Shown here: piece after piece, positions 55,158 to 63,975 of the stretch
Layout: each line of letters opens with the position of its first letter
Position numbering within the stretch: the first letter of the stretch is position 1
Assembly (NCBI RefSeq): GCF_011058315.1
Contig: NZ_CP049298.1
Location: 2,294,001 to 2,358,000 of the forward strand
Reading direction: 5' to 3'
DNA from: Chryseobacterium sp. POL2
GTDB lineage: Bacteria; Bacteroidota; Bacteroidia; Flavobacteriales; Weeksellaceae
Length of the DNA stretch: 64,000 nucleotides
Made by a program: the position numbers and the translations under genes
The notes under the pieces: model-generated
Told to the model about the DNA's origin: nothing
The model's database searches: none
Seen by the model: only the letters and a program-made list of their open reading frames with translations

Positions 55158-57554
55158 TTAAAATTTAAAATCAACGCCGACATACATGTTGATTCCCATG
55201 ATTGGTGCATATACCATTCCGCCGTCAAAATTATTTCCAAAAGGATTTTGAGCATCAAGAATAGCATTGTGTTGTTTGTAGTTGGTTAAGTTTTCGCCAC
55301 CTACATACAGTCTAATTTTGTCCGTGAAATTCTTAGAAATCTGCGCATTTAGCGTAGAGTAAGGATCAGAATAATCACCCAAATGATGTGCTGCATGATT
55401 CGTTCTCATATTTGGAAGTCTTTGTTTTCCTACATAATTAAATGTCGCATCAAAATTCCAAAAGTCACCTTTGTCTGTTTTGTTGGTAGAATAGCCAGCA
55501 TTGAAAAATCCTCTATGTTTTGCCATGAAAGGCACTTTTTTCAAACCACTGAGATAATCTGTCGCCACATCATAATATTTGTATGCTAGACGAAAATCGA
55601 GATTTTTGGCTGGGCTAAAATCCCATTGCGTTTGGAAGCTGTTGGCAAACGATTTCCCGTCGAGATTATAAAACAAAATTTTGTTGCTGGATTGGTCAAG
55701 GTCGACGACAACTTGGTCTTGAAAATCGGTTTTGAAGAAATCTGCGATGATGGTAGATTTTCTGTTAAACAAACGGAACTCTTGTTGTAAGCTTACGCCA
55801 TAATTCCAAGCGATCTCAGGTTTTAGACCATAAATTTCTCCGCCGTTGTCAAGAATTTCGATTTGACGGTTTGATGCAAAATATTGTTGGTTTTCTGCAA
55901 AGACATTCGCTGTGCGGAATCCTCTTCCTGCCGATAATCTCAAAATCGTTTTTGGTGCGATATCGTATTTAAAATTAAGTCTTGGGGTAAATTGTGTTCC
56001 AACCAAATTATGAAAATCCACGCGCGCACCAGCAACCAAAGTATATTTAGCACCAGTCAAAGTGTATTCTGCAAAAAGTCCTGGTACAGACTCTTGACGC
56101 TCTATATTTTGGTTTAAATAATCTTCGTTGTAATTATCGAGTAAGAAACTTGCGCCCACTTTGTATTTATGGTTGGTATTTCCAAGAATACTTTCAAAAA
56201 TTAAGTTGGAATAAAACGTCGATTGCTTTCCGAAATAGTTTCTAAACCCAAAGAAGCTGTCTTGTTGATGGTAGGTAAACTGATTCATCCAACCCAAACT
56301 TTGGTAAGGTTTTCCTTTAAAAACATAACCTGTTTTGTTCCAAACTTGAAATCTGGAAATATCAATCCCAACACCATAAAGATCTTGTTCTTTTTGAGAA
56401 AGACGTTTGTTGTAGCCGACTTGTCCTCCTGTTCTGGAATCTTGTAAAAAATTAAGACCAAAATGAGAAGCAATTCCAGAATGGTCGAGGTCGTTGTAAT
56501 TCAAAAGATAAGTCGTATTAAGCTGGGTGCCTTTTGGGCGATCCAGAAAGCCATCTTTGTTCATGTCTGTATTTCCCAAAGTGGCGTTGCCATGTAGCAA
56601 AATACTTTGTGTCCAATGGTCAGACAATGCCGATGTGTGCGTGATATTGGCTTCTGTTCGGCCTTCAAAATCCGCGAAAAGATTAATTTCTGTTTCGCTT
56701 TTTTCATCGTGGGATTTTAGTAACTCGGTGTTAATTTGTCCCGTAATACTTTCGTAGCCATTCACGACGGTGCTTCCTCCTTTTGTCAATTGGATACCGC
56801 CAATCCATTTTCCTGGAATAAAATTAAGACCATAAGCAGATGCCAGTCCACGAATTTCGGGAAGGAGTTCCTTGGTAAGGCTCGTGTATTTTTGGTCGAG
56901 ACCTAACATTTTAAGCTGTTTGGTTCCTGTAACGGCATTGCTGAACGAAACGTCCACAGTCGCATTGGTTTCAAAACTTTCGGATAGATTACAACAAGCT
57001 GCTTTTAGTAACTCTTTAGAATCGATGTTGAAGGTAAGTCCAACTTCCTTTTTGCTAAGTGCTGTTGCTTCCTTTGTTTTTGTCACCGTAACACCTTCTA
57101 TCTGATTTGGGTCTTTTGTGTGATTATGCCCAGCGTGTTCATCTTTTGTATTGGTCTTAGGCGTTTGTTCTTCTTCTTCGTCCATGTGAACTAAAGGATT
57201 TTTTTCGCCCCATTTAAAATTACGGTCGTATAGACAACATTTGGGAAGTTTGTCATAGACTTTGTTTTCTGTTGTGTATTTTTCGTTGTCATGACCGACA
57301 TTCGCAATATGTTTTAAAATTTTATCCGCTGTTGTTTTGGCGGAGTCATAAGTAATATAGATTTTTTGTTCCTCGGCTTTCCAATCTGCGTGGTTGGTTC
57401 CCATGTCGTTTGCCGCTTTTTCGATACGGATTTTACAGGACATACAATTCCCTCTAACGTAGAAAGATTCGGTTTTCAGTGTGTCTTGTGCCCAAATTGT
57501 TATGGAAATAAAAAGCATAACAAAAGTGAGAAGACTTTTATTTAAAAAATTCAT
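55158..57554 (-). CDS. TonB-dependent receptor with an N-terminal HMA-like metal-binding domain
   Basis: A 798-aa outer-membrane receptor: signal peptide ending WAQ, then an HMA-like domain of about 85 residues with RGNCMSCKIRIEKA (C37, C40) and a later Cys-Cys pair (106-107, LPKCCLYDR). A His/Asp/Glu-rich linker (DEHAGHNHTKD) leads into the plug (ELLKAACCNLSESFETN, GLNFIPGKWIGGIQLTKG) and the barrel ending in MYVGVDFKF. The CXXC domain and His linker suggest capture of copper or another soft metal; this is inference. The free-standing domain gene (57573-57965) is immediately upstream. Confidence 0.85.
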   Translation of the reverse strand: MNFLNKSLLTFVMLFISITIWAQDTLKTESFYVRGNCMSCKIRIEKAANDMGTNHADWKAEEQKIYITYDSAKTTADKILKHIANVGHDNEKYTTENKVYDKLPKCCLYDRNFKWGEKNPLVHMDEEEEQTPKTNTKDEHAGHNHTKDPNQIEGVTVTKTKEATALSKKEVGLTFNIDSKELLKAACCNLSESFETNATVDVSFSNAVTGTKQLKMLGLDQKYTSLTKELLPEIRGLASAYGLNFIPGKWIGGIQLTKGGSTVVNGYESITGQINTELLKSHDEKSETEINLFADFEGRTEANITHTSALSDHWTQSILLHGNATLGNTDMNKDGFLDRPKGTQLNTTYLLNYNDLDHSGIASHFGLNFLQDSRTGGQVGYNKRLSQKEQDLYGVGIDISRFQVWNKTGYVFKGKPYQSLGWMNQFTYHQQDSFFGFRNYFGKQSTFYSNLIFESILGNTNHKYKVGASFLLDNYNEDYLNQNIERQESVPGLFAEYTLTGAKYTLVAGARVDFHNLVGTQFTPRLNFKYDIAPKTILRLSAGRGFRTANVFAENQQYFASNRQIEILDNGGEIYGLKPEIAWNYGVSLQQEFRLFNRKSTIIADFFKTDFQDQVVVDLDQSSNKILFYNLDGKSFANSFQTQWDFSPAKNLDFRLAYKYYDVATDYLSGLKKVPFMAKHRGFFNAGYSTNKTDKGDFWNFDATFNYVGKQRLPNMRTNHAAHHLGDYSDPYSTLNAQISKNFTDKIRLYVGGENLTNYKQHNAILDAQNPFGNNFDGGMVYAPIMGINMYVGVDFKF

Positions 57555-57572
57555 GTTGAAGTAGTTATCGGA

Positions 57573-57965
57573 TTATTTTAATTCACAAACTTGATTAGGA
57601 TCGCAGTTAGCGCGCATTTTGGACGAATTGTCTGGACGCTTGTATTGGCAACAAGTTTCCAAATTTCTATAAGATTTGTCCGAAGCATGAAAGGCAAGAT
57701 TGTCGTAACCAACTTTAGCAATGTGTTGCAAAATGTTTTTCGTAGAGGTTAATCCTGCATCATAAGTTACTGTCAACATTTTTGTTTTTTTGTCCCATTT
57801 TGCAGATTCAACATGTTTATCAGCTTTTGCAGCGGTTTCGATGTTTTCTTTACACATACCGCAGTTACCTTCTACACGAAGATTTTCTGTTTTGGATTGT
57901 GCTGAGAAGTTTGAAAATAAAAATACAGCTAAAAAGAGTAGTCCACTCTTTAAAATAGATTTCAT
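57573..57965 (-). CDS. Exported HMA-like metal-binding protein, paralogue of the receptor N-terminus
   Basis: A 130-aa protein with a signal peptide (ending FSAQ) and the same domain as the receptor's N-terminus: VEGNCGMCKENIETA (C35, C38), the HIAKVGYDN segment, and a Cys-Cys pair (105-106, LETCCQYKR). A short tail with NCDPNQVC follows. It is 18 bases upstream of the receptor gene on the same strand, so co-transcription is likely. A periplasmic metallochaperone for the receptor is the simplest model; the metal is not shown. Confidence 0.83.
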   Translation of the reverse strand: MKSILKSGLLFLAVFLFSNFSAQSKTENLRVEGNCGMCKENIETAAKADKHVESAKWDKKTKMLTVTYDAGLTSTKNILQHIAKVGYDNLAFHASDKSYRNLETCCQYKRPDNSSKMRANCDPNQVCELK

Positions 57966-58031
57966 AATAATTGATTCTTAATTATAATTCATTGATTTTG
58001 AGAAGTATTTCTCTGGTAAATGTTAAAATAA

Positions 58032-58409
58032 TTAAGAGATTTTAGGCGGTTGCCAGATGTTGAAAAAGCTATTATTGAAAAAGTGGTCAGAATGTGCAAA
58101 TGCTTTCTGATTTGTGTTGAAATTAGTTAACGAATTTTTGTTAGATTCAGGGGCATAAAAGATGGGCATAAAGCAACCATGGCATGTATGACATTGTTGG
58201 CAATGATCTTGACAGTCGTCTTTAGAATTTTTAGAATTTTGTTCAGAATTGTGGCAAGATGTAGAATCTGTTTTTTCGCAACAGTCCGCATTGGTGGTTG
58301 TCATCTCGCAACAAGCGTCCTGGAAAATAGAAAGCTCTATAACCTGCATTGGGAAAACCATGCTCCCCAAACAAAACAGACTTGTGATAAATAAAAACTT
58401 TCTAAACAT
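58032..58409 (-). CDS. Cys-rich exported protein of the metal cluster
   Basis: A 125-aa protein starting with a hydrophobic signal or anchor (residues 4-20), then many Cys: DACCE, DCCEK, SCHN, DCQDHCQQCHTCHGC. The C-terminal half has Asn, Phe and His without Cys. No family was recognised. It lies 66 bases upstream of the HMA-like gene on the same strand. A role in metal binding is inferred from the Cys-His pattern and position. Confidence 0.7.
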   Translation of the reverse strand: MFRKFLFITSLFCLGSMVFPMQVIELSIFQDACCEMTTTNADCCEKTDSTSCHNSEQNSKNSKDDCQDHCQQCHTCHGCFMPIFYAPESNKNSLTNFNTNQKAFAHSDHFFNNSFFNIWQPPKIS

Positions 58410-58566
58410 TTAGTTTTGATTATTGCGCATACAAATTTAGTAAAAATATTTATTTATAAAATTCGTTTTAGTTAAAGATTATTAAAGTTTAGTTAAACTC
58501 TAAAATTTTTAATTCGTTGATTGTCTTTTAGTTGTAATTTTGCACCGCAAATGTAAAGATGTATTT

Positions 58567-59346
58567 ATGAAGAAACTTCCAATTTTTCTTTGTTCGGTGT
58601 TCTTACTAGGAACATCGTTTTATTCCAACAAAATTATTAATATTAAAAAAGAAACAAGTCCAGAAACAAGCAAAATGATCAAGCTAGATCGGGCAGAATC
58701 CAAAAGCATGACAGCAGAATCGATTTATAATTCGATTTCGTTTGAAGGTAATGATGTTTTGGATTTTGATGTTTTTGACAAAGCTTTCAGAGGTTTTCAA
58801 AATTTAAAAAAATCCGGTGCCCTAGATGACGATGCCAAACTCTTGAGTGTTTGTGATTTCAGTTTGTCATCTACCAAGAAAAGACTTTGGGTGATTGATA
58901 TGGACTCCAAAACTGTGGTGTTTAATACCTTGGTGGCGCACGGCAAAGCTACGGGTGAAGAGTTTGCAACGCGTTTTTCTAATACCGAAAGTTCGCACCA
59001 ATCGAGTTTGGGATTTTATATTACCGAATCAACTTATAACGGTGGAAATGGTTATTCTTTAAGATTAATCGGGATGGACAAAGGTTATAATGATGCAGCG
59101 ATGAAGCGTGCAATCGTGATGCATGGTGCAGATTATGTAAGTGAGGATTTTATTAAAAACCAAAAAAGATTAGGAAGAAGTTGGGGTTGTCCCGCGGTTT
59201 CCAGAGATTTGGCTGCGCCGATTATCGATAAGATTAAAGATAAAACCTGCTTGTTCATTTATTATCCAGACCAGAATTATCTCAGCAGTTCGCAATGGTT
59301 AAAGAATTCCGAAATGTTACCAAGCGAGATTCTTTCCATGAAGTAA
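58567..59346 (+). CDS. Murein L,D-transpeptidase catalytic domain family protein (YkuD_2)
   Basis: A 259-aa exported protein (signal peptide about residues 1-20). The catalytic region has MHGADYVSEDFIKNQKRLGR and SWGCPAVS, with His186 and Cys208, the YkuD_2 counterpart of the HxxxxxxS-x-G-C motif. The family is annotated as murein L,D-transpeptidase-like, but enzymatic action has rarely been shown. MKKLPIF is chosen as start; nine more codons are open upstream. A TAATTTTG box at 58535-58542 has TTG only 15 bases before it, so the promoter is doubtful. Confidence 0.87.
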   Translation: MKKLPIFLCSVFLLGTSFYSNKIINIKKETSPETSKMIKLDRAESKSMTAESIYNSISFEGNDVLDFDVFDKAFRGFQNLKKSGALDDDAKLLSVCDFSLSSTKKRLWVIDMDSKTVVFNTLVAHGKATGEEFATRFSNTESSHQSSLGFYITESTYNGGNGYSLRLIGMDKGYNDAAMKRAIVMHGADYVSEDFIKNQKRLGRSWGCPAVSRDLAAPIIDKIKDKTCLFIYYPDQNYLSSSQWLKNSEMLPSEILSMK

Positions 59347-59357
59347 ATAATAAAATA

Positions 59358-59388
59358 ACAAAGGCTATCTAATAGAGATAGCCTTTGT
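59358..59388. terminator. Bidirectional terminator after the transpeptidase gene
   Basis: ACAAAGGCTATCT (59358-59370) pairs with AGATAGCCTTTGT (59376-59388) over 5 bases. Confidence 0.65.
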
Positions 59389-59421
59389 CTTGAAAATATA
59401 AGTGGAAAAAAGGTTCAGCTT

Positions 59422-61014
59422 TTATATTGCACGTCTGTGCTCAATGATGACATGCGAGTCTTCATCGTTTTCGTAATCGCGATAAGAGGTTTTGAAGCCA
59501 ATAAGTTGAACTTCGATATCTTCCTCATCAGCTCTCACATTGGCGAAATCTTGTATCATTTCTAAAACATCGGTAGTTATATAAGACGTACTTCGGGCAT
59601 CAATAACTACTTTTGATTTAGGTTTTACATTTTTCAAAGTTTTCTTTATCGCCGCTTTGTTTAGAAATGAAACTTCTTCGGCCAGTTTAATGTTAATTTC
59701 GTCAGCATCATTTAAGTTTTCACGACTTAGGTAATACGCACGTTTCATATTTCCTTGCAAAACATAAATAATAGAAATTGCCAAGCCAATACCAACACCT
59801 TTTAACAAATCTGTTGATACAATGGCGATAATGGTCGCAATAAAAGGAATAAACTGATATCTTCCTTTATGCCAAAAATGCATGATGTTTTTCGGACTTG
59901 CTAATTTGAATCCAATTAAAATGAGTACTGCTGCCAAAGTTGCCAACGGAATCATATTTAATAAAAACGGAATGCTCAACACACAAATTAATAACATCGC
60001 ACCATGGATCATGCTCGATATTTTGTTGGTTGCGCCAGCATTAGCATTGGCAGAACTTCTTACAACTACAGATGTCATCGGAAGTCCTCCAATAATAGAA
60101 CTGAGAATATTACCAATACCTTGCGCCCGTAGTTCTAGATTGGTATCAGTGATTCTTCTTTTAGAATCAAGTCTATCTGAAGCTTCAATACACAAAAGTG
60201 TTTCTATAGAAGCCACTATGGCAATCGTTGCGCCAACAATCCAAACTTTGTAATTAAGAAATCCTTCAAAAGCTGGGAAGGTAATCATCGCTTTGAAATC
60301 GTCTGCGCTTTTGGGAACTGGTAAACTCACCAAATTCTCTTTTGAAATGGCTAAAGAACTTCCGCTTGCCAAGAAAATTTGATTTAAAATAATACCCGCA
60401 ATAACAGCTACCAATGCTCCTGGAAGAAGTTTTAGTTTCTTTAAAACTTTTACTTTGTCCCACATTAAAAGAATTGCTATTGATGCCAAAGTTATAACGA
60501 CTGCGCCTGGATGGATAGCCGATGATAAACTACTGAAAAAGTTGAGATTAAATCCGTTTTCAAATAATGATTCGCTTGCAATATTAGAATTGTAGCCTAA
60601 CGCCAACGGAATTTGCTTCATGATAATAATTACGCCGATACCAGCCAACATGCCTTCAATCACGTTGTTCGGGAAATAGTTGGAGATACTGCCTGCACGT
60701 AAAAATCCTAATGCCAGCTGCAGGATTCCAGCGATAATTCCAGCGGTTAGAAAGAGTTCAAAAGAGCCAAGATCCGCAATAGCTGCTAAGATGATAGCTG
60801 TAAGTCCTGCGGCGGGACCAGATACTGAAATGTGTGAATTGCTAAGGTAGCCAACAACCAATCCACCAATAATTCCTGAAATAATTCCAGCTAATGGTGG
60901 TGCGCCAGATGCTAGCGCGATACCAAGACATAATGGCAGCGCAACTAAGAATACGACCAGTCCTGATGGGAAATTCTCCTTGAATAAGCCCATGAAATTT
61001 TTTGCTTTTTTCAT
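59422..61014 (-). CDS. SulP family anion transporter with STAS domain (probable bicarbonate transporter)
   Basis: A 530-aa membrane protein starting MKKAKNFMGLFKENFPSG, with about 12 helices (LPLCLGIALASGAPPLAGI, SGPAAGLTAIILAA near the start) and a C-terminal STAS domain (about 430-530). Next to carbonic anhydrase it is most likely a bicarbonate transporter rather than a sulfate one. The frame is open to 61131, but the first 39 codons of that extension look non-native, so it was not used. It is third of the carbonic anhydrase / small protein / SulP module. Confidence 0.87.
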   Translation of the reverse strand: MKKAKNFMGLFKENFPSGLVVFLVALPLCLGIALASGAPPLAGIISGIIGGLVVGYLSNSHISVSGPAAGLTAIILAAIADLGSFELFLTAGIIAGILQLALGFLRAGSISNYFPNNVIEGMLAGIGVIIIMKQIPLALGYNSNIASESLFENGFNLNFFSSLSSAIHPGAVVITLASIAILLMWDKVKVLKKLKLLPGALVAVIAGIILNQIFLASGSSLAISKENLVSLPVPKSADDFKAMITFPAFEGFLNYKVWIVGATIAIVASIETLLCIEASDRLDSKRRITDTNLELRAQGIGNILSSIIGGLPMTSVVVRSSANANAGATNKISSMIHGAMLLICVLSIPFLLNMIPLATLAAVLILIGFKLASPKNIMHFWHKGRYQFIPFIATIIAIVSTDLLKGVGIGLAISIIYVLQGNMKRAYYLSRENLNDADEINIKLAEEVSFLNKAAIKKTLKNVKPKSKVVIDARSTSYITTDVLEMIQDFANVRADEEDIEVQLIGFKTSYRDYENDEDSHVIIEHRRAI

Positions 61015-61140
61015 CGTCCGAAAAAGTATAATTATATAGTCCCATAGCATGATTGATGAGACTTTATCGTTGAAATATTTAATTTTAATAGCTATAAAGA
61101 ATGCGCCTCTTAATATTTTAAGAAGAAACAATGATTAAAA

Positions 61141-61437
61141 TTAAATACGATTCGGAGGTGGCGAAAATATAGGAATATACGGAGAAATGCTTGCGCCATC
61201 ATTGATAAGGTCGAAAGATTTGTTTTGCAAATCGGATTCGAAAAACTTAACAAAGTCATGAATCGAAAGTGGATTCGAAGTGACTTTCTCGTTGAAAGAT
61301 GACGAGCCTGTTTTTACTTCTTCCTCAGCAATTGAGACATTAGTAGTAGGCAAATCCCAACCGAAGATCGCAGCCATACTCGGTAAGGCTGTGAAATTCA
61401 TAAAGATGGCTAATACTAAAATGCTCAAATACTTCAT
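61141..61437 (-). CDS. Small exported protein between carbonic anhydrase and SulP genes
   Basis: A 98-aa protein with a signal peptide (ending SMAA), then an acidic/Ser-rich stretch, IHDFVKFFESDLQ and a Pro-rich end IPIFSPPPNRI. No family was recognised. Its place between the two carbon-uptake genes, 31 bases after carbonic anhydrase and on the same strand, suggests a common transcript and possibly a related role. Confidence 0.6.
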   Translation of the reverse strand: MKYLSILVLAIFMNFTALPSMAAIFGWDLPTTNVSIAEEEVKTGSSSFNEKVTSNPLSIHDFVKFFESDLQNKSFDLINDGASISPYIPIFSPPPNRI

Positions 61438-61468
61438 AAGATTGCTTTAAATCCAGTTTCTACAATGG

Positions 61469-62137
61469 TTATTTTTCCATTTTAGGAACAGACCAAGTAG
61501 ATTCTGTCAAATCATAAATTTTCTGAATATTGTGAAGGATACCTTCAAAGTCAATATTCAAATCCTTTAGTGTGCCGGTTTTCAAGTCGAAAACCCATCC
61601 ATGTACAACGGGGTAACCATTTTGGACAAATCCTTTTTGTACGGCTGCAGCTTTTACAACATTGATGCATTGCTCTTGTACATTAAGCTCTACCAATCTG
61701 TCGAACTTCTGGTGTTGATCTGTAATAGCGTCTAGTTCTTCTTGGTGCATGCGATATACATCACGAATGCTTCTCAGCCAAGGGTTAAGCAGCCCAAGAT
61801 CTTTAGCTTGCATCGCTGCATTAATACCTCCGCATCCGTAATGTCCACATACAACGATGTGTTTTACTTGTAGGTGGCTTACTGCATACTCAATTACAGA
61901 ATTCACATTCATATCGATATTGTTAACAACGTTAGCAATATTTCTGTGAACGAAAATTTCACCAGGTTTCAATCCCATAAGGTCTTCTGCAGGAACTCTA
62001 CTGTCGGAGCATCCGATGTATAGAAATTCTGGGTTCTGACCTTCGGCTAAGTTTTTGAAAAAATCAGCTTTTGTAGCTTTCATTTCTTCTACCCATTGAC
62101 GGTTGTTTTCAAAAACTTTGTTGTATGAATCTTGCAT
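61469..62137 (-). CDS. Beta-class carbonic anhydrase
   Basis: It interconverts CO2 and bicarbonate. Zinc ligands Cys43, His99 and Cys102 (CSDSRVPA; CGHYGCGG) and the Asp45/Arg47 dyad are present. No signal peptide, so cytoplasmic. Length (222 aa) is normal. It heads the SulP module. A CAAAAGTA box (minus-strand TACTTTTG) at 62214-62221 may be a -7 element. Confidence 0.95.
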   Translation of the reverse strand: MQDSYNKVFENNRQWVEEMKATKADFFKNLAEGQNPEFLYIGCSDSRVPAEDLMGLKPGEIFVHRNIANVVNNIDMNVNSVIEYAVSHLQVKHIVVCGHYGCGGINAAMQAKDLGLLNPWLRSIRDVYRMHQEELDAITDQHQKFDRLVELNVQEQCINVVKAAAVQKGFVQNGYPVVHGWVFDLKTGTLKDLNIDFEGILHNIQKIYDLTESTWSVPKMEK

Positions 62138-62259
62138 AATAAAAAAATATTTAAGGTTAAAATTGCTTTAACTATTAAATGCTAAAATTCGATAGACTGA
62201 ATCAATAACATTGCAAAAGTAATTTTTTTTGATTAAAAAGTGAAAAATATTAACAAAGT

Positions 62260-62817
62260 TTAATATTTTACTTTATTATTAATGTAGCCTTCTGTGGCAT
62301 TTTCTTTTAAAATAATTTGTGCTGGATTGCCGATAACAATAGCATTATCAGGAACATCCATGTTGACATAAGCATTTGGGGCGATAAGAACATTTTTCCC
62401 AATTTTAATTCCGCCGACAATAACGGCATTGGGACCAATCCAAACTTCGTCACCGATATTTGGGTAACCTTCATATTTTCCACGATTGGCTTGTGCAATG
62501 GTAACGCCTTGTGCAATATTGCAATTTTTGCCAATCACCACTTTTGGGTTGATTACCAAATGTCCCCAATGTCCTAGATAAAGGCCTTCGCCAATCTGGG
62601 TTTCTGGATAAATTTGGAAGCCGTATTTAATTTGATAATGCCTTAAAATTAAACGATAAAGCTTGCCTACGAAAGAATTTTTTGGATGTTTTTGTGCATT
62701 TCGAAACCAATAGATATAATGCAAATTTGGGCTAAAACATTTTTTAATTATCTGAAAATGAGATAAGTATTGCCCGCTTTCTCTGTAAAAATCTTTTTGA
62801 ATCGTGGAGTAAGACAT
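62260..62817 (-). CDS. Left-handed beta-helix acetyltransferase (serine acetyltransferase-like)
   Basis: A 185-aa protein with an N-terminal helical part and a hexapeptide-repeat domain (about residues 75-170: IGEGLYLGHWGHLVI, IGKNCNIAQGVTI, IGDEVWIGPNAVIVGGIKIG). Such proteins O- or N-acetylate sugars or serine; beside a glycosyltransferase, a surface-polysaccharide role is more likely than cysteine synthesis. The upstream glycosyltransferase gene ends 9 bases before its start, so the two are co-transcribed. Confidence 0.85.
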   Translation of the reverse strand: MSYSTIQKDFYRESGQYLSHFQIIKKCFSPNLHYIYWFRNAQKHPKNSFVGKLYRLILRHYQIKYGFQIYPETQIGEGLYLGHWGHLVINPKVVIGKNCNIAQGVTIAQANRGKYEGYPNIGDEVWIGPNAVIVGGIKIGKNVLIAPNAYVNMDVPDNAIVIGNPAQIILKENATEGYINNKVKY

Positions 62818-62826
62818 ATTGCAAAG

Positions 62827-63975
62827 TTAAAGATTATCGATGATGTCGGTAATAGATTTTACCGAATTTTTTAAATTAAATGGCATTTCGTAGCTGTTGA
62901 GTTTTTGCTGATAAAGCTCAAAGCTTTTGGCATCGGTCAAGGCTTGTTTCATGCCAGTATAAATTCCTTTTTCGGAGTTCTCGACAATAAGTCCAAGTTC
63001 TCCATTTTTCAGCATTTCTTTAACGCCAGAAACATCTGTTGCGATGATGTTTTTGGTTAAGGTCATAGCTTCAAAAAGAACGGTTGGGAAACCTTCGTAA
63101 CGGGAACTCAGCACAAAAAAATCTGCTTTTTTAAAATAGGGATAAGGATTGTCTGTGAAACCAATCATGCTGGCAGTTTTGTCAAGTTTTAATTCTGATT
63201 TTAAATTTTTAATATTTTCAAAATCATAGCCATCGCCAATAATAATGACTTTGTGCAGAAAACCTTCGTCCAAAAGTTGTTTGTGAACTTTCAATAATCT
63301 GTCGAATCCTTTTTGGGGAAACACTGTTCCGACGGAAACAAAACTCGGGATTTCATCATCAAATAAATCTGAATCTAATGCTTTTTCTGATTTTGTTAAA
63401 ATCTCTTCGGTATCTAGAGGATTATAGATTCTAACAATTTTAGATTTTTCCGCCTCGTTGTTTGCAAGTTTTTCGAAGGTCTTTTGAATGTGTTCTGAGA
63501 TTACCATGATTTTGTCATAACGGAAAAATCGCTTTATTTTTTCTGTGGTATAGCCTTCGACTTTTGTGAGGTCGTTATGTATCCACATCAATTTTTTTGA
63601 GGACTTCAAAGGACTGTTGAGTATCTCATCCATAAAACCATGAATGGCAGCAAACTCGATGTCGTATTTTTTGTTTTTAAGTTTTCTTTTATAAAGTATT
63701 TTGGGATATTTTTTTAATAATTGTTGATAAACAACTCTGTATGCCTTTTTAGGAATGTCTTTGGGGCGATTGGTTGTAATCATCTCGCCACGGTTGAGGT
63801 ACATGACATTGACCCAATCGGGAATTTCGGGAATGTATTTTCCAGAATATAAGTTGAGTAAAAGGTCCACTTCGTACTTGTCAGCAGGAAGGTTTTTCAG
63901 AAAAGTAATTAATACCTTTTCTGCGCCACCATGCCGTAAAGAGCCTATACGAATAAGGATTTTCTTTTTTGTCAT
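62827..63975 (-). CDS. Glycosyltransferase, GT4-like
   Basis: A 382-aa GT-B glycosyltransferase: GSLRHGGAEKVLITFLKNL at the N-terminus (acceptor side), SVGTVFPQKGFDRLL (donor-domain start) and the E-x7-E signature in SSRYEGFPTVLFEAM. Nucleotide-sugar donor and acceptor are unknown. It is co-transcribed with the acetyltransferase gene downstream; the last 25 bases of the window lie upstream of its start and show nothing further. Confidence 0.88.
   Translation of the reverse strand: MTKKKILIRIGSLRHGGAEKVLITFLKNLPADKYEVDLLLNLYSGKYIPEIPDWVNVMYLNRGEMITTNRPKDIPKKAYRVVYQQLLKKYPKILYKRKLKNKKYDIEFAAIHGFMDEILNSPLKSSKKLMWIHNDLTKVEGYTTEKIKRFFRYDKIMVISEHIQKTFEKLANNEAEKSKIVRIYNPLDTEEILTKSEKALDSDLFDDEIPSFVSVGTVFPQKGFDRLLKVHKQLLDEGFLHKVIIIGDGYDFENIKNLKSELKLDKTASMIGFTDNPYPYFKKADFFVLSSRYEGFPTVLFEAMTLTKNIIATDVSGVKEMLKNGELGLIVENSEKGIYTGMKQALTDAKSFELYQQKLNSYEMPFNLKNSVKSITDIIDNL

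Noticed and set aside
61015-61131. 39-codon N-terminal extension of the SulP transporter
   Set aside because: The extension lacks conservation features; FKENFPSG near the family N-terminus follows directly after the chosen start.
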